From contig JAANDG010000167.1 of NCBI GenBank assembly GCA_036852015.1, positions 124,001-188,000 of the forward strand: a stretch of DNA of 64,000 nt, read 5' to 3'. A program made the translations under genes and the position numbers. The notes beneath the pieces were generated by a model. It did not search any database and was not told the DNA's origin. It saw only the letters and a program-made list of their open reading frames with translations. Source of the stretch: Pelodera strongyloides. Taxonomy: Eukaryota; Nematoda; Chromadorea; Rhabditida; Rhabditidae. Shown piece after piece: positions 54,801 through 64,000 of this stretch (positions are counted from its first letter, which is position 1; each line of letters opens with the position of its first letter).

Positions 54801-57625
54801 TTCTAGACTCCGACTATATTCACGCAAACTACGTCACATGTGGGAAATTAACATTTATCTGTACGCAAGGACCACTCGAACCCACAGTTTCACAATTTTG
54901 GACAATGATTTTACAGGAAAAATGCAAAGTAATTGCCGACTTTTGTCTATTTTCAGGTTTTTTTACATAAAGTATCTAGTAGAGGGTGTTAATCGATTGA
55001 AACAGCGTGTAAGCGGCATGGTTCTGGCCTACCGCAATAAAATATCCTCCCTGAACAACCGTCTGTATCTATAACAACAGGTTTTTGAAACGTTTGTTGG
55101 ACACTATATCGCCATGTATGTATACAAATGAATAAAATTATAATAAAAATCGCGTTATTTACATACACTGCATAACATAGGACAGGAATATATCGTTCAG
55201 CATACATTTCAAAAAACGGTTGTTATAATGCTTTAATCTTTTCAGGTGATCGTAATGTTATGCAAATTTGTCGAGTTTGGCACTGAAAAATGCTTTCAAT
55301 ATATTCCGCAACAGAAGAATAAACCGCTAACATTTGGAACTATTAAGGTACCACTATCAAGTAAAAATCGTACAATTAGTAAGTGCTTCAAAATCCTTAT
55401 CCGTAGAGGAAGTTAGGGAGATGCATTGCTTGTGGCGCACCTATGGCTTTCATATGGCACACTGGTGGCGCATGCTCCGCGGACACTCTGCCCGGCTTGC
55501 GCGTTGATGTTGCTCGTAGTTGTATTGAAGCGTGAAGAATATCAAATCATATGTTCATTTCGATGAAAATTACTATTATTGTTATTGTAAATTTTTATGT
55601 TCATTCAGGTCACAAAATTAGAATCAACCGTAATTCCCGGCACGAAAACTGTTACCAAAACGAGGATCGAGCTGGAAAGCGGCACACATAAAGAGACTGT
55701 AAGTTTGCTGTGCGCAACAGAAAATACACTCACAATCAGCCTTGCACTTGACCTAAGCCTAAGCCTAAGCCTAAGCAAGCAACTTGTCAATGAACTTGCA
55801 AGATGCGCGAAATGCCAAAATACCGTCCAGTTTTTCGCGGGAGCACAGTAAAGAAACCTAGATTCCAAGACACTACTTGGCCAAGTAGTAACTTGTAGCA
55901 ACTGCAGCATTTGTATGTAAAATATCATGGACTGTATTTATTTATCACGTTATCCATTTATCATGGACTCCAAACAGATATCCGTAAATCCTTAGGGTTA
56001 AAAAACGTTCCATGTAATAAGGTGCTTTATAATAATACTCTCTTTCAGCTAACCCATTACCATTACGACGGTTGGTGCGATCATTGTTGTCCAGATGATA
56101 CAAAGGCCTGCGTCAAATTTGCACTGGTATGTCTTTGTGCACTGAAAATTTTGTGAGGCAAAAGCTTGGCGCTACTGCGGCACATTTTTTTGTGTGCGCC
56201 ATAATTTGGCCGACTGAACCATCAACTTATCAGCGGCGTTCAGGTATGCTAATACATCACGAAGGCGCGCAAACATCTGGCATTATACAAAATGAAGGCA
56301 AACTTACAATTGGGGGGAACTGTGCAACTTATTAGAGGTTTATTTTATATATATTTTATATATATTCTTATTATATATAGGATAAATTTTGTTTTCAGGA
56401 CTTATTCGCCGACTCCCACGTAAAGAATGCGCCCGCTGTGGTACACTGTTCCGCAGGTAATCACCATCCATCTAGTCATTGCCACAAACTCACTGAGGGC
56501 CATAGGCGCGCGAATTCTGTGCGAAACTTGTGCTCGCGAACCTCTGGCGCGCCACTAGCACACATACTGAATATTTGGGTACATCCACAAAGCCAATGTT
56601 AATCATGTGATTGTGATACACTGCGGCTGAGCAAGCTTATTAAATGAAAATCAGCGCCAACAGAAAGTTGTCCGGCGGTAAATAAGCCAAAACTTCAACT
56701 GGCTGGCGCGGCACGCGCGCCATGGAGCAAACTGCGTTATAAATCCTTCGCGCCCCTGGCCACTTTGCGAGCGCCTTAGTTTGGGTCTGACAACTACGTA
56801 GTACTTCGTCCAAAGAATTTCATAACGACCGTTATAAATCCTCTTCTTCCACTGCTCAGGGCCTCTGCGGAGCCACGTCATAAACTTTGAAAACCCTGTA
56901 ACTGTATTGAACCACCATAGGTTGAGGAGCACACTCTTGAAGCGTAAAAGATTTATTTACTTTTCTTTAGGCGTCGGCCGAACCGGAGCCTTTGTTGGAA
57001 TCGCGCTTGCGATTCAAAAAATCGCTGCTGCTCCATTCTCTATGAGTGACACACTAAAGGCACTGCGAAACCAACGAATGCACGCTATACAAAATGATTT
57101 GGTGGGCGAAGTCTTCTTGTTTCTAGTTTCTATCAATGTTCTAGCCATATCCTGAAGACTCGGGAACTGAAACCCGGCTCTACGATAATCCGCCCTTGAT
57201 GAGCGGCTTCGTGAGGCATTATCTAAATAAGCGTTCATCCCTTTCCAGCAATATCTCTTTGTAACAAGAGCTCTACTCGACATTCTCATTAAAAAGCACG
57301 TTGTTGATGGAAACGAAGCATGGGTGAAGACTTTCTGCGCCGAATACGATGATTACACTATGAAAAAGAGGAAATCAATACAGAGGAGACTAATTAACAA
57401 GGTACCGTCGATGATCACATTTCAAAAGTGCAAATCTAGACACTTACAAAAAACATAGACCGGTGTCCGACGTCAGGAAAGGAAGTATGTATGTTATGGA
57501 ATGCACACTCCGACACCCCTATTGCATTAGCACCACACAAAGAATCTAGTATCTTACAAACTTATGTTTTTCAGAAGAACAACTCCCAAAGCTCCACTAA
57601 AGGCACAACTGCAGAAGACTCATAA
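51890..57625 (+). CDS. Cytoplasmic protein tyrosine phosphatase, single catalytic domain
   Basis: Exons 51890-51958, 52321-52431, 54576-54690, 54807-54928, 55246-55347, 55609-55698, 56049-56126, 56399-56456, 56971-57101, 57249-57401, 57575-57625; 1080 nt, 359 aa, phases agree. A classical PTP domain covers about residues 75-300. KNRYQDI is the substrate loop, then DYIHANYV and FWTMILQEKC; the P-loop HCSAGVGRTG has catalytic Cys246, and the Q-loop is NDLQQYLFV. The expected WPD loop reads WCDHC: the general-acid Asp214 is present but Pro is replaced by Cys213. No signal peptide or membrane segment. Nematodes have many small cytoplasmic PTPs of this kind, often germline expressed; the substrate is unknown. 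The start is supported by TTTTCAG 15 bases before the ATG. A non-autonomous LTR element sits in intron 2. Confidence 0.9.
52100..52262. mobile_element. MITE family A, worn copy
   Basis: CTTTTTGAACCGTATGACGA ... TCCGTTTCAAAAACCGGCTG; interior TTTATGCTAAATGGCTAGAA. In intron 1 of the phosphatase gene. Confidence 0.6.
52450..52527 (+). repeat. tRNA-derived SINE-like head
   Basis: AGTAGCCTAACCGGGAGGGC (A-box-like) and CAGGGTTCGAGTTCGGTCC (B-box-like). It sits 17 bases before the LTR element in the same intron. Confidence 0.5.
52544..52849 (+). repeat. Left LTR (306 bp)
   Basis: TGTAATGGATGTGCTCAGCT...GTCTTATTTTATA; matches the right LTR with few differences. Confidence 0.88.
53898..54204 (+). 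repeat. Right LTR (307 bp)
   Basis: Begins TGTAATGGATGTGCTCAGCT; includes the same CGCGGCGCTCTCTCTCTCTA block as the left LTR. Confidence 0.88.
55079..55238. mobile_element. MITE, family A relative
   Basis: CAACAGGTTTTTGAAACGTT...AACGGTTGTTATAATGCTTT with ATAAAATTATAATAAAAATC inside. It ends about 8 bases before phosphatase exon 5. Confidence 0.65.
55752..55776 (-). repeat. Interstitial telomere repeat (TTAGGC)4
   Basis: CCTAAG occurs four times in perfect tandem, then C; on the minus strand this is the nematode telomere unit TTAGGC. In phosphatase intron 6, about 55 bases after exon 6. Confidence 0.9.
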
Positions 57626-57906
57626 CTCCTCCGAATAAACTGTCGAAATTGCAAATGTACTATACATAACATACATCTTGAAAACATTTATTCCATTGGA
57701 TTCTGGTAAACAGGCAACAACCATTCCATTGGAGACAACATAACAATGGACAACAAGATCAACAAAACAATAACGAAGTAACGACAACGAATATACAAGT
57801 CTATCAAAAATTGTCATAAAACATAGTTCAAACATACTAACATACATACTATAGACTTAGGAAGATCAAGATCAGTAATTAAATTTGGAAATCATTATTT
57901 TTCCCT

Positions 57907-60900
57907 CTACTCATCGCTTTCCTCTTCCTCTTCTGGCTCCTCTCGCTTTGCCTTCTGAAATGAGCACAATTATCCAGAGCCGATTAGAATTTGAAGCATA
58001 CCGCATAGTAGCACCATAATACATACTATAGCTAGCGCATCTTACTTTTTGAGCAACTTGCTTTGTATTGTATTCACAAGCTTATCATCGTAAAAAGGCG
58101 TGGTTAGTGGCTATATGAAAAATGTTCAGTAATTCAATTCCGCGTATAACAGCACACATCAGTAGGTGTCATATATTCTTTGTTTAAAAAAGTGAAAATA
58201 TTACAAAATAATAAACTATTAGACAATGAAAATACCTTGGCGGGTTTCACATCCTCCTCCTCGTCGAATGTCCTCTTCTGACCCTTTTTGGAAGTGTTAT
58301 CCATCTTTTCATCGTACTCGTATGTGTCGCTAAAAATTAAAAAAAGTTTTGATACATTTAACAATTTAGAAAGCACTACATATAGCAGATTACATAAGGT
58401 TATACAATATTCTGGACGACTGGCAGAAAAAAGTATACAGCAAACTGTATAACACACCTCTTGAAGTGATATTTCTCCTGTTGTTTGGCAACTCCCGAGA
58501 CCTTCTTAGGACCACGTTCCATCTCAGTGCGGAGGGCATTTTCAAGCGTCGCTAGGCATTCTACACCAATTGTGGCTCCAGCCTTATTGTCGTCTGCGAG
58601 TGCATCAATTCGAGTTGCGAGAGATACCTTGCCGGCCAATTTTCTGGCCATCTGCAAATAATCCGTCATGCTTACAATCAGTTACGAATCATTAAGATAG
58701 GCAACAAGTAAAAGGACCAAAACTGTTCTTCCAACCGGAGCACTATATTATATGGTGTTTTACATGAACATATTAATGAGTAGATAGCAGAGCAGCTTAT
58801 AAATAAAGTTGTTTGTTATCCTATTGTCGGGGGATAAATTGGTTTACCTTTCCCTTCAGCTTGGGTGGTGCTTGACTGACAAGCTGTGCGTGATAGATAA
58901 GTCCGTATTTAGGAGTGTCCTTCTTCGTCTTAAGAGCACGGAACAGAGCCTTCTCAGCTCCCAAAATTTGGACGGTCGATGCAGGGTATTTGGCCAGGTT
59001 GACCAGAGATCCGGCTTGTGAGATCAGACGGGCGCCAACAAGCTCTCCCAACAGAACGGTGAGGTTAGGAGCGAGGGCAGTCATACGGTTTTTGAGATAG
59101 TCGGACAATTGAGCTCTGAAACAATACTCTCATCACTGCTCATTTGCGACAAACCCAAACAAGGGAACGGACAATAATGTTGACAAAAAAATACCTGTAG
59201 GCTCCAAGTTCCAAGATTTGATCGCAAAGCTGACTAATGTGAATAAGATCAACATCAGAAATATCAGTTCCCATACTGATCTCGGCCTCTTCCTAAAACA
59301 AAAATTGATATGCCACGACCACGACGCCAGTATAAACGAAGATATAAACACTTATTTTACACGGAAGTAATACTGTAGACTTCGGAAAGCGAATGCCCCA
59401 TTTCTCAGTAAAAAAAACACAAATACCAGGCAAACAACGGCTCGTGACTTCGTTCTACGTAATAAAGATTTTCTTTAAACAAACATTCATAAAAAAAAGA
59501 AATCTACCTTCAGGCGAGCTTCGATTTCTTCGGGGAGGAACTCAGAGAGATCACATTTGATTGCGTTCTGTCTCATTCCAACTGCTTTAATGGTCTAAAG
59601 GGGAAATATTACATTATATTATTAGAAGAAAGAACAACCACAGAAGCGAAAGTAATTTCAGTAAGAATGCAACTGCAAATTTGTTTTCGACATAGCAACT
59701 ATTAAATAATCTAAATATGAATATGAAATGTTCACGCTAAATTTTTCACCTTGGCGAAAAGTTGATCGGTAGAGACCAGCGAGTCACCAGATTGCTGACA
59801 ATCTTGGAGGATTTTGCCAAGCTCGGGGAAATGCCATCCGTACCACTCACGACATCTCATCACATAGTTATTCAGCTCCTTATCCAGATCATCAAGAAGT
59901 GAGACGGCCTAAAATATCACATGTTTAATTTTTACGATATCTGTACAATAAAGTATCGCTTAAATATATATTTAGAAAACGATGTACTACTCGGTGATGA
60001 AAACAAGTAACTTTGTCTCTATTCCTTTTATGTATTTTTTTCTTGTGCCAGAGTGCGAAGAAAGGGAGTAAGAATGCAATGGGTATTTGCCTTAGGGCGC
60101 GTTCGGGTTGCTCTTTCCGAAAGGAAAACATGCAAATTTATCGTTCGGGTTGGCGGTTTCCGAAAGGATTTAATGCTTTGAGAAAGCCAAAAATACAGTA
60201 TGAATTTGCATGTTAACCATGCTAATTCATACATTTGCATGTTCAACATGCAAATTCATACTGTGTTTTTTGCTTTCTCAAAGCATTAAATCCTTTCGGA
60301 AAGATCCAACCCGAACGATAAATTTGCATGTTTTCCTTTCGGAAAGAGCAACCCGAACGCGCCCTTAATGATGCACATGTTATTTACTAATTAAAATTAA
60401 ATTAATAAATACTTTAGTCTTGCACACAACAGAACGACTCATTGTATCGAAAAAAATATTCACCTGCACAATCATGGTGTCGATCTTTTCTGGGTTGAAC
60501 TTGACCTTGTATCGACCAAGTGAATGAGCTAATGCAAGATTCATAGCGTTCAACTCAGTTTTATGCTCACCAAGCAAAGAATCGACATGTGCCCGAATAG
60601 CACGCATCAATTCATTGATGGCATTTGAATGCACACATGCAATCTCAAGCTTCTCCTAAAACACAATAATTAATAATATATCTCCAATTTACACAGGAAC
60701 AGCAAATAGTCAAGGATAGGCGTTACAGATGCGCAGATTATGTCACGTTAACGATATTTTGTGTTTATGTTACCGAAATTTACATTGTCGAACTACGGAC
60801 TACACCCGAAGCGTCGAACAAAACACGGCACAACAATAGCCTGAGCATGGCGAGCGTACCATGCGTATTACTTTTGCAGAACAAAACTCCAAAACGCGCA

Positions 60901-61971
60901 GAAAAATATGAGAATGACGCGCAACACCCCACCCTAGAGAGGGCCGAGGTGGGTAATATTACCTCCGTATTTCCGAAGCAAAAGAAAGTTGCAGCAAATT
61001 TTAGTCTAATAAAAAATAATACCTTCAACAAATTTCCAAGTTTCGGGTCAGCAACTGCAAGTTTATCATCTTCGGTGACCTTCTTCTTCAGCAGTTTCTT
61101 CAAGGACTTGGAAACTTTGCCGTCTTGTAAACCAGCATAAGTCTCGACTGCTTCTGCTGTGCTCTTGAACTTGTTAAAAGCAACAAGCTGGAGACTGAAA
61201 ACATACAATAATTAGATTCATAACTACACAATAATTTAAACCCAACCTTGTTTCTTGCTTCACATAGACATAGAAAAAACCTCGAAGCTAAGCGGTCCGA
61301 AATATTTGCACCTAAATCACGCGAGCTTTATTGTCATATTTTTTTAGCAATCTTTAGAGTGGTATAAGGGCCTCTTTGAAACATATGCTGCACGCTGTTT
61401 TAGCATGTACGATATACAAACAACTGCTCTATTTTTAAATTTAATGATATTCATTTGCACACAACATATAGTAGAAATGCAGTCGTTTAATGTTTCAAAA
61501 TCCGGCCGTTATATCGCTTTATGTGTGAAATCTCATTTCACGCTAAACATGATGAAGTATTAAGATGCGGCATGGCATGAAGTCCAACAAACTGACATCA
61601 AACGATACAACCTATATACATGGAAACCAAAGTTTTGATAAGTCTTACTTCTCCTGTGCCTGTTCTGCGGTACTAAACTCGTCCCAGATGTTGTCCACAT
61701 TCTTGAGTTTCTTCTCATTGAGAAGCTATAAATATGAAACTTATATACAAACAAGTAGGAATATGGCGGTAACCGAAAACAAACTTCTTCCGATAACGCT
61801 CAAACTTCAAATCAGGCAGTTTCTAAACTAAGCTCAACTATTTATTTGTAAACATGTAACATTCCAAGGTAGAAGTGCGAAAAACAAACAATGAACCAAT
61901 GTTTATTATCAGAGATGCGGACGTACCTTGAATAGAGAGAATCCAGCCGGAGTCTCGAAGAGAACCAGCAT
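57907..61971 (-). CDS. NOP58: Box C/D snoRNP core protein NOP58
   Basis: Exons in coding order: 61971-61927, 61725-61649, 61194-61023, 60655-60464, 59908-59750, 59594-59508, 59292-59195, 59115-58848, 58651-58458, 58329-58236, 57954-57907; 1434 nt, 477 aa, phases agree. NOP58 pairs with NOP56, fibrillarin and 15.5K on box C/D snoRNAs, guiding 2'-O-methylation and early rRNA processing in the nucleolus. [15 protein letters not shown] starts the N-terminal domain; a coiled coil follows. The Nop domain holds [40 protein letters not shown] and [15 protein letters not shown], which fit NOP58 better than NOP56. The tail is shorter than usual and acidic ([12 protein letters not shown]). ATTGCAG lies six bases before the ATG. 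It converges on the phosphatase gene; 281 bp separate the stops. Confidence 0.97.
60095..60364. mobile_element. PIF/Harbinger-like MITE (270 bp)
   Basis: GGGCGCGTTCGGGTTGCTCT at the left with its complement at the right, arms over 100 bp, TTA target duplications at 60092-60094 and 60365-60367. Terminal bases resemble the element at 6069-6299. In the NOP58 intron between 60464 and 59908. Confidence 0.88.
61350..61522. mobile_element. MITE, family A relative
   Basis: AGTGGTATAAGGGCCTCTTT GAAAC at the left and GTTTCAAAATCCGGCCGTTA plus TATCGCTTTA at the right. In NOP58 intron 2. Confidence 0.65.
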
Positions 61972-64000
61972 CTTACCCTGCAATCAAGCAAATATTCTTG
62001 AATCTTGGTGACAAGTTCGCTAGAGAACAGGGACAGGCAGTGGTTATGGTTCAAATATCCGAACTATAATTGTGGGTGAAAAGTGTCGTTTAAGTAAAGA
62101 AGCTAGATTTACAGACAGTTAGTATCGCCCAAATTAGCTTGATTCCTATGTATATGTAACAAATATAAACTAAAAGAAGAACGATTTTAACAAATGTTAC
62201 TAAGTCTAGGTCCGAAGCTTGTTTATCTCACAGAAACATGCATGAAATTTCCCAGAACCCTTCGTAAAGACTTGGGTCGAAGTACAGGCTACTTATAACA
62301 TAACAATAACACAAAAGACATACAACAATCGATCCAAAATGGACAAAAATCGATAAAATCAATCGTTGCGAGGAAAAAAATATACGCGAATTTCAAGCCA
62401 TTCTGCTAACACAGGGCAATCGCTTTGAGAATCAAGCTACAGTAATAGTGCAACATGAGTAGCATCATGGGGGATTTTCCGGATGACGGGTATGATTTGA
62501 GGTGGAAAGTACGCGATATTCCAAATGACTTTTTTGGTGAAATTTCAAGTAATACCTTTTACAAAAAAAAACTTCCTTTGACAGTTCAAACGTGAAGTAC
62601 ACTGAAAAAACTCAATAATACCAGGAACATACTATTAAAATTGCTCTATTTTGGATCATTGGAAAAAAATTATTCGTTGCTTTCAACAAGGTGCAGTTTA
62701 TGCACAGCATATGCTCAGCCTCGACGTGTTGAAAGGTACATAATGTTTATGTCGTTTTGTATAATCGGACGTACAAGAGGAGAGAAATGAGGAGCCGTTG
62801 AACGACAATCAAATCGCTATCCAAACAAAAAATAGAAATAAAAACAAGTAATGAGTTTTGCTGAAAATCGTGGGATGAGCTGAAAAGCCGGACCTGAAAT
62901 TAGACAAGCGGCAGAATCGCAAAGAAATTTCCAGAGAAATAGATATGGCTTCTTTACCGTGTGTAGATAGATAAACATTGGTCCTAAGATTGCACATTAC
63001 ATGCGGGAGTGTGATGTTCTGGCAGCACCCCCGAAGGGTACCTCCTGTTACAATGAATATAATAATCACTAATGCACCTAATTATAAAGTTCAGAAACGT
63101 TTCGAAGTAGCGCCTTATCGCTTCCTCCCGATGTGTAGATGACCAATAGTGACCCAGTTTCAAAGAACAATTGGTCATCGCACGTTCACCAAGTGGCCAA
63201 CAAATTTTTGGTCCGCCGAAATACCGAGAAACACCTCCAAGTTTTTAGGCAGTACTTGTTTGATTTTCATTTGCCCCTCGAGATCAAGGAACAAACGACC
63301 TTCCTCGCGATATTCACCGATTTTTCGTAGTCATCTTTCAAGTGTAATATAATATAGAATGAAGAATAATGAAATGAGTTTAGGTTGTTAGCATTATAGG
63401 GTTTTAAGGTATGCTGGATATTTTGGAACTACACGAGAACTTTTTTTTAATTTTGCACATTATATATGCAGGTTTCGTGCAAAAATACGGTAGTGTTGAC
63501 AGAATCACACCATTTTTGGGATACTTGGAAACAACATTGTTCAGCTTGGGGGTGCTTGCAGAAACGCCGTGAACGCACAGCAGCGTTCTTGGCTGGCTAA
63601 TTGTACAATATTACGCACCACCACAAAAACCGCATGTACGCAAAAAACCGCATTGGGTGTTCGAACACTCAAAAACCGCACGCGCCAACTTTGTTACGCA
63701 CGAAACCGCATAAACCCGCAAAAACACCACAGTGTTACACATGAAGCTAAAATCCTGCTAAAAACTATTCTTTGCATTTTTTATGAAGGTAATCAATTAC
63801 AGGTGTTGCGTTATAATACGAATAATCATTCCACGCAGTAGCTTGGTAATATACGGTAAACTCTTTAAACATGTCACCTATTTTTATTTATTAGTTTTCT
63901 TAATTTAAAGGATCGCAGTCACTTCAATTTCGCATTTTTACTTCACTTATCAATAAATATAAAAAGATACTTTGAAAAATACCTTTCCAATACCGATTTA
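61972..64000. other. Right-end region without a confident gene
   Basis: 2 kb upstream of NOP58. AT-rich; contains a protein-like minus-strand frame of about 51 codons (63316 to 63161) without a usable start or acceptor, and an A-rich stretch with repeated AAAACCGCA words near 63600-63730. The NOP58 promoter or outron should lie in the first few hundred bases. Confidence 0.45.

Overview
This is a piece of an AT-rich, intron-rich animal nuclear genome, most probably a nematode. Three things point that way: a short interstitial array of the nematode telomere unit TTAGGC (55752-55776), a 3' splice acceptor within 0-15 bases of most start codons (the layout expected for spliced-leader trans-splicing), and genes made of many short exons. 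I could not name the species. Introns and intergenic DNA are packed with small palindromic transposons (MITEs), retroposon tails and LTR elements; these, not extra genes, account for most of the non-coding sequence.

Left part (1-14.3 kb): a short plus-strand gene that looks like mitochondrial ribosomal protein bL34m (630-1120, tentative), then two minus-strand genes. The p60 WD40 subunit of chromatin assembly factor 1 (CHAF1B type; 12 exons, 10070 down to 2599, 529 aa) has a possible alternative last exon. Mitochondrial Mn superoxide dismutase sod-2 (7 exons, 14316 down to 10980, 218 aa) follows.

Middle-left part (14.3-30.7 kb): a gene-poor stretch of repeats with an internally deleted LTR element (18609-20184). 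It is followed by a tiny plus-strand coiled-coil gene (five exons, 99 aa) whose last intron of about 7.3 kb carries a nearly intact Ty3/gypsy element (25124-30527). The gypsy element is itself inserted in a CR1/jockey-like non-LTR fragment and is flanked by an unusual 69-bp exact direct duplication.

Middle part (31.5-51 kb), all plus strand: a ceramide-1-phosphate transfer protein (GLTP fold, 6 exons), the pre-rRNA processing factor WDR75/UTP17 (19 exons, 759 aa) and a small single calponin-homology-domain protein (5 exons, 155 aa).

Right part (51.9-62 kb): a compact cytoplasmic protein tyrosine phosphatase (11 exons, 359 aa) with an intact HCSAGVGRTG signature but Cys instead of Pro in the WPD loop. 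It converges on the box C/D snoRNP core protein NOP58 (minus strand, 11 exons, 477 aa). From 62 kb to the end I see no confident gene.

NOP58 and WDR75 both act in ribosome biogenesis; I see no evidence that the neighbouring genes work as one pathway. Exon models were built by hand; all confidently named genes give in-frame totals, which supports them, but transcripts were not available.
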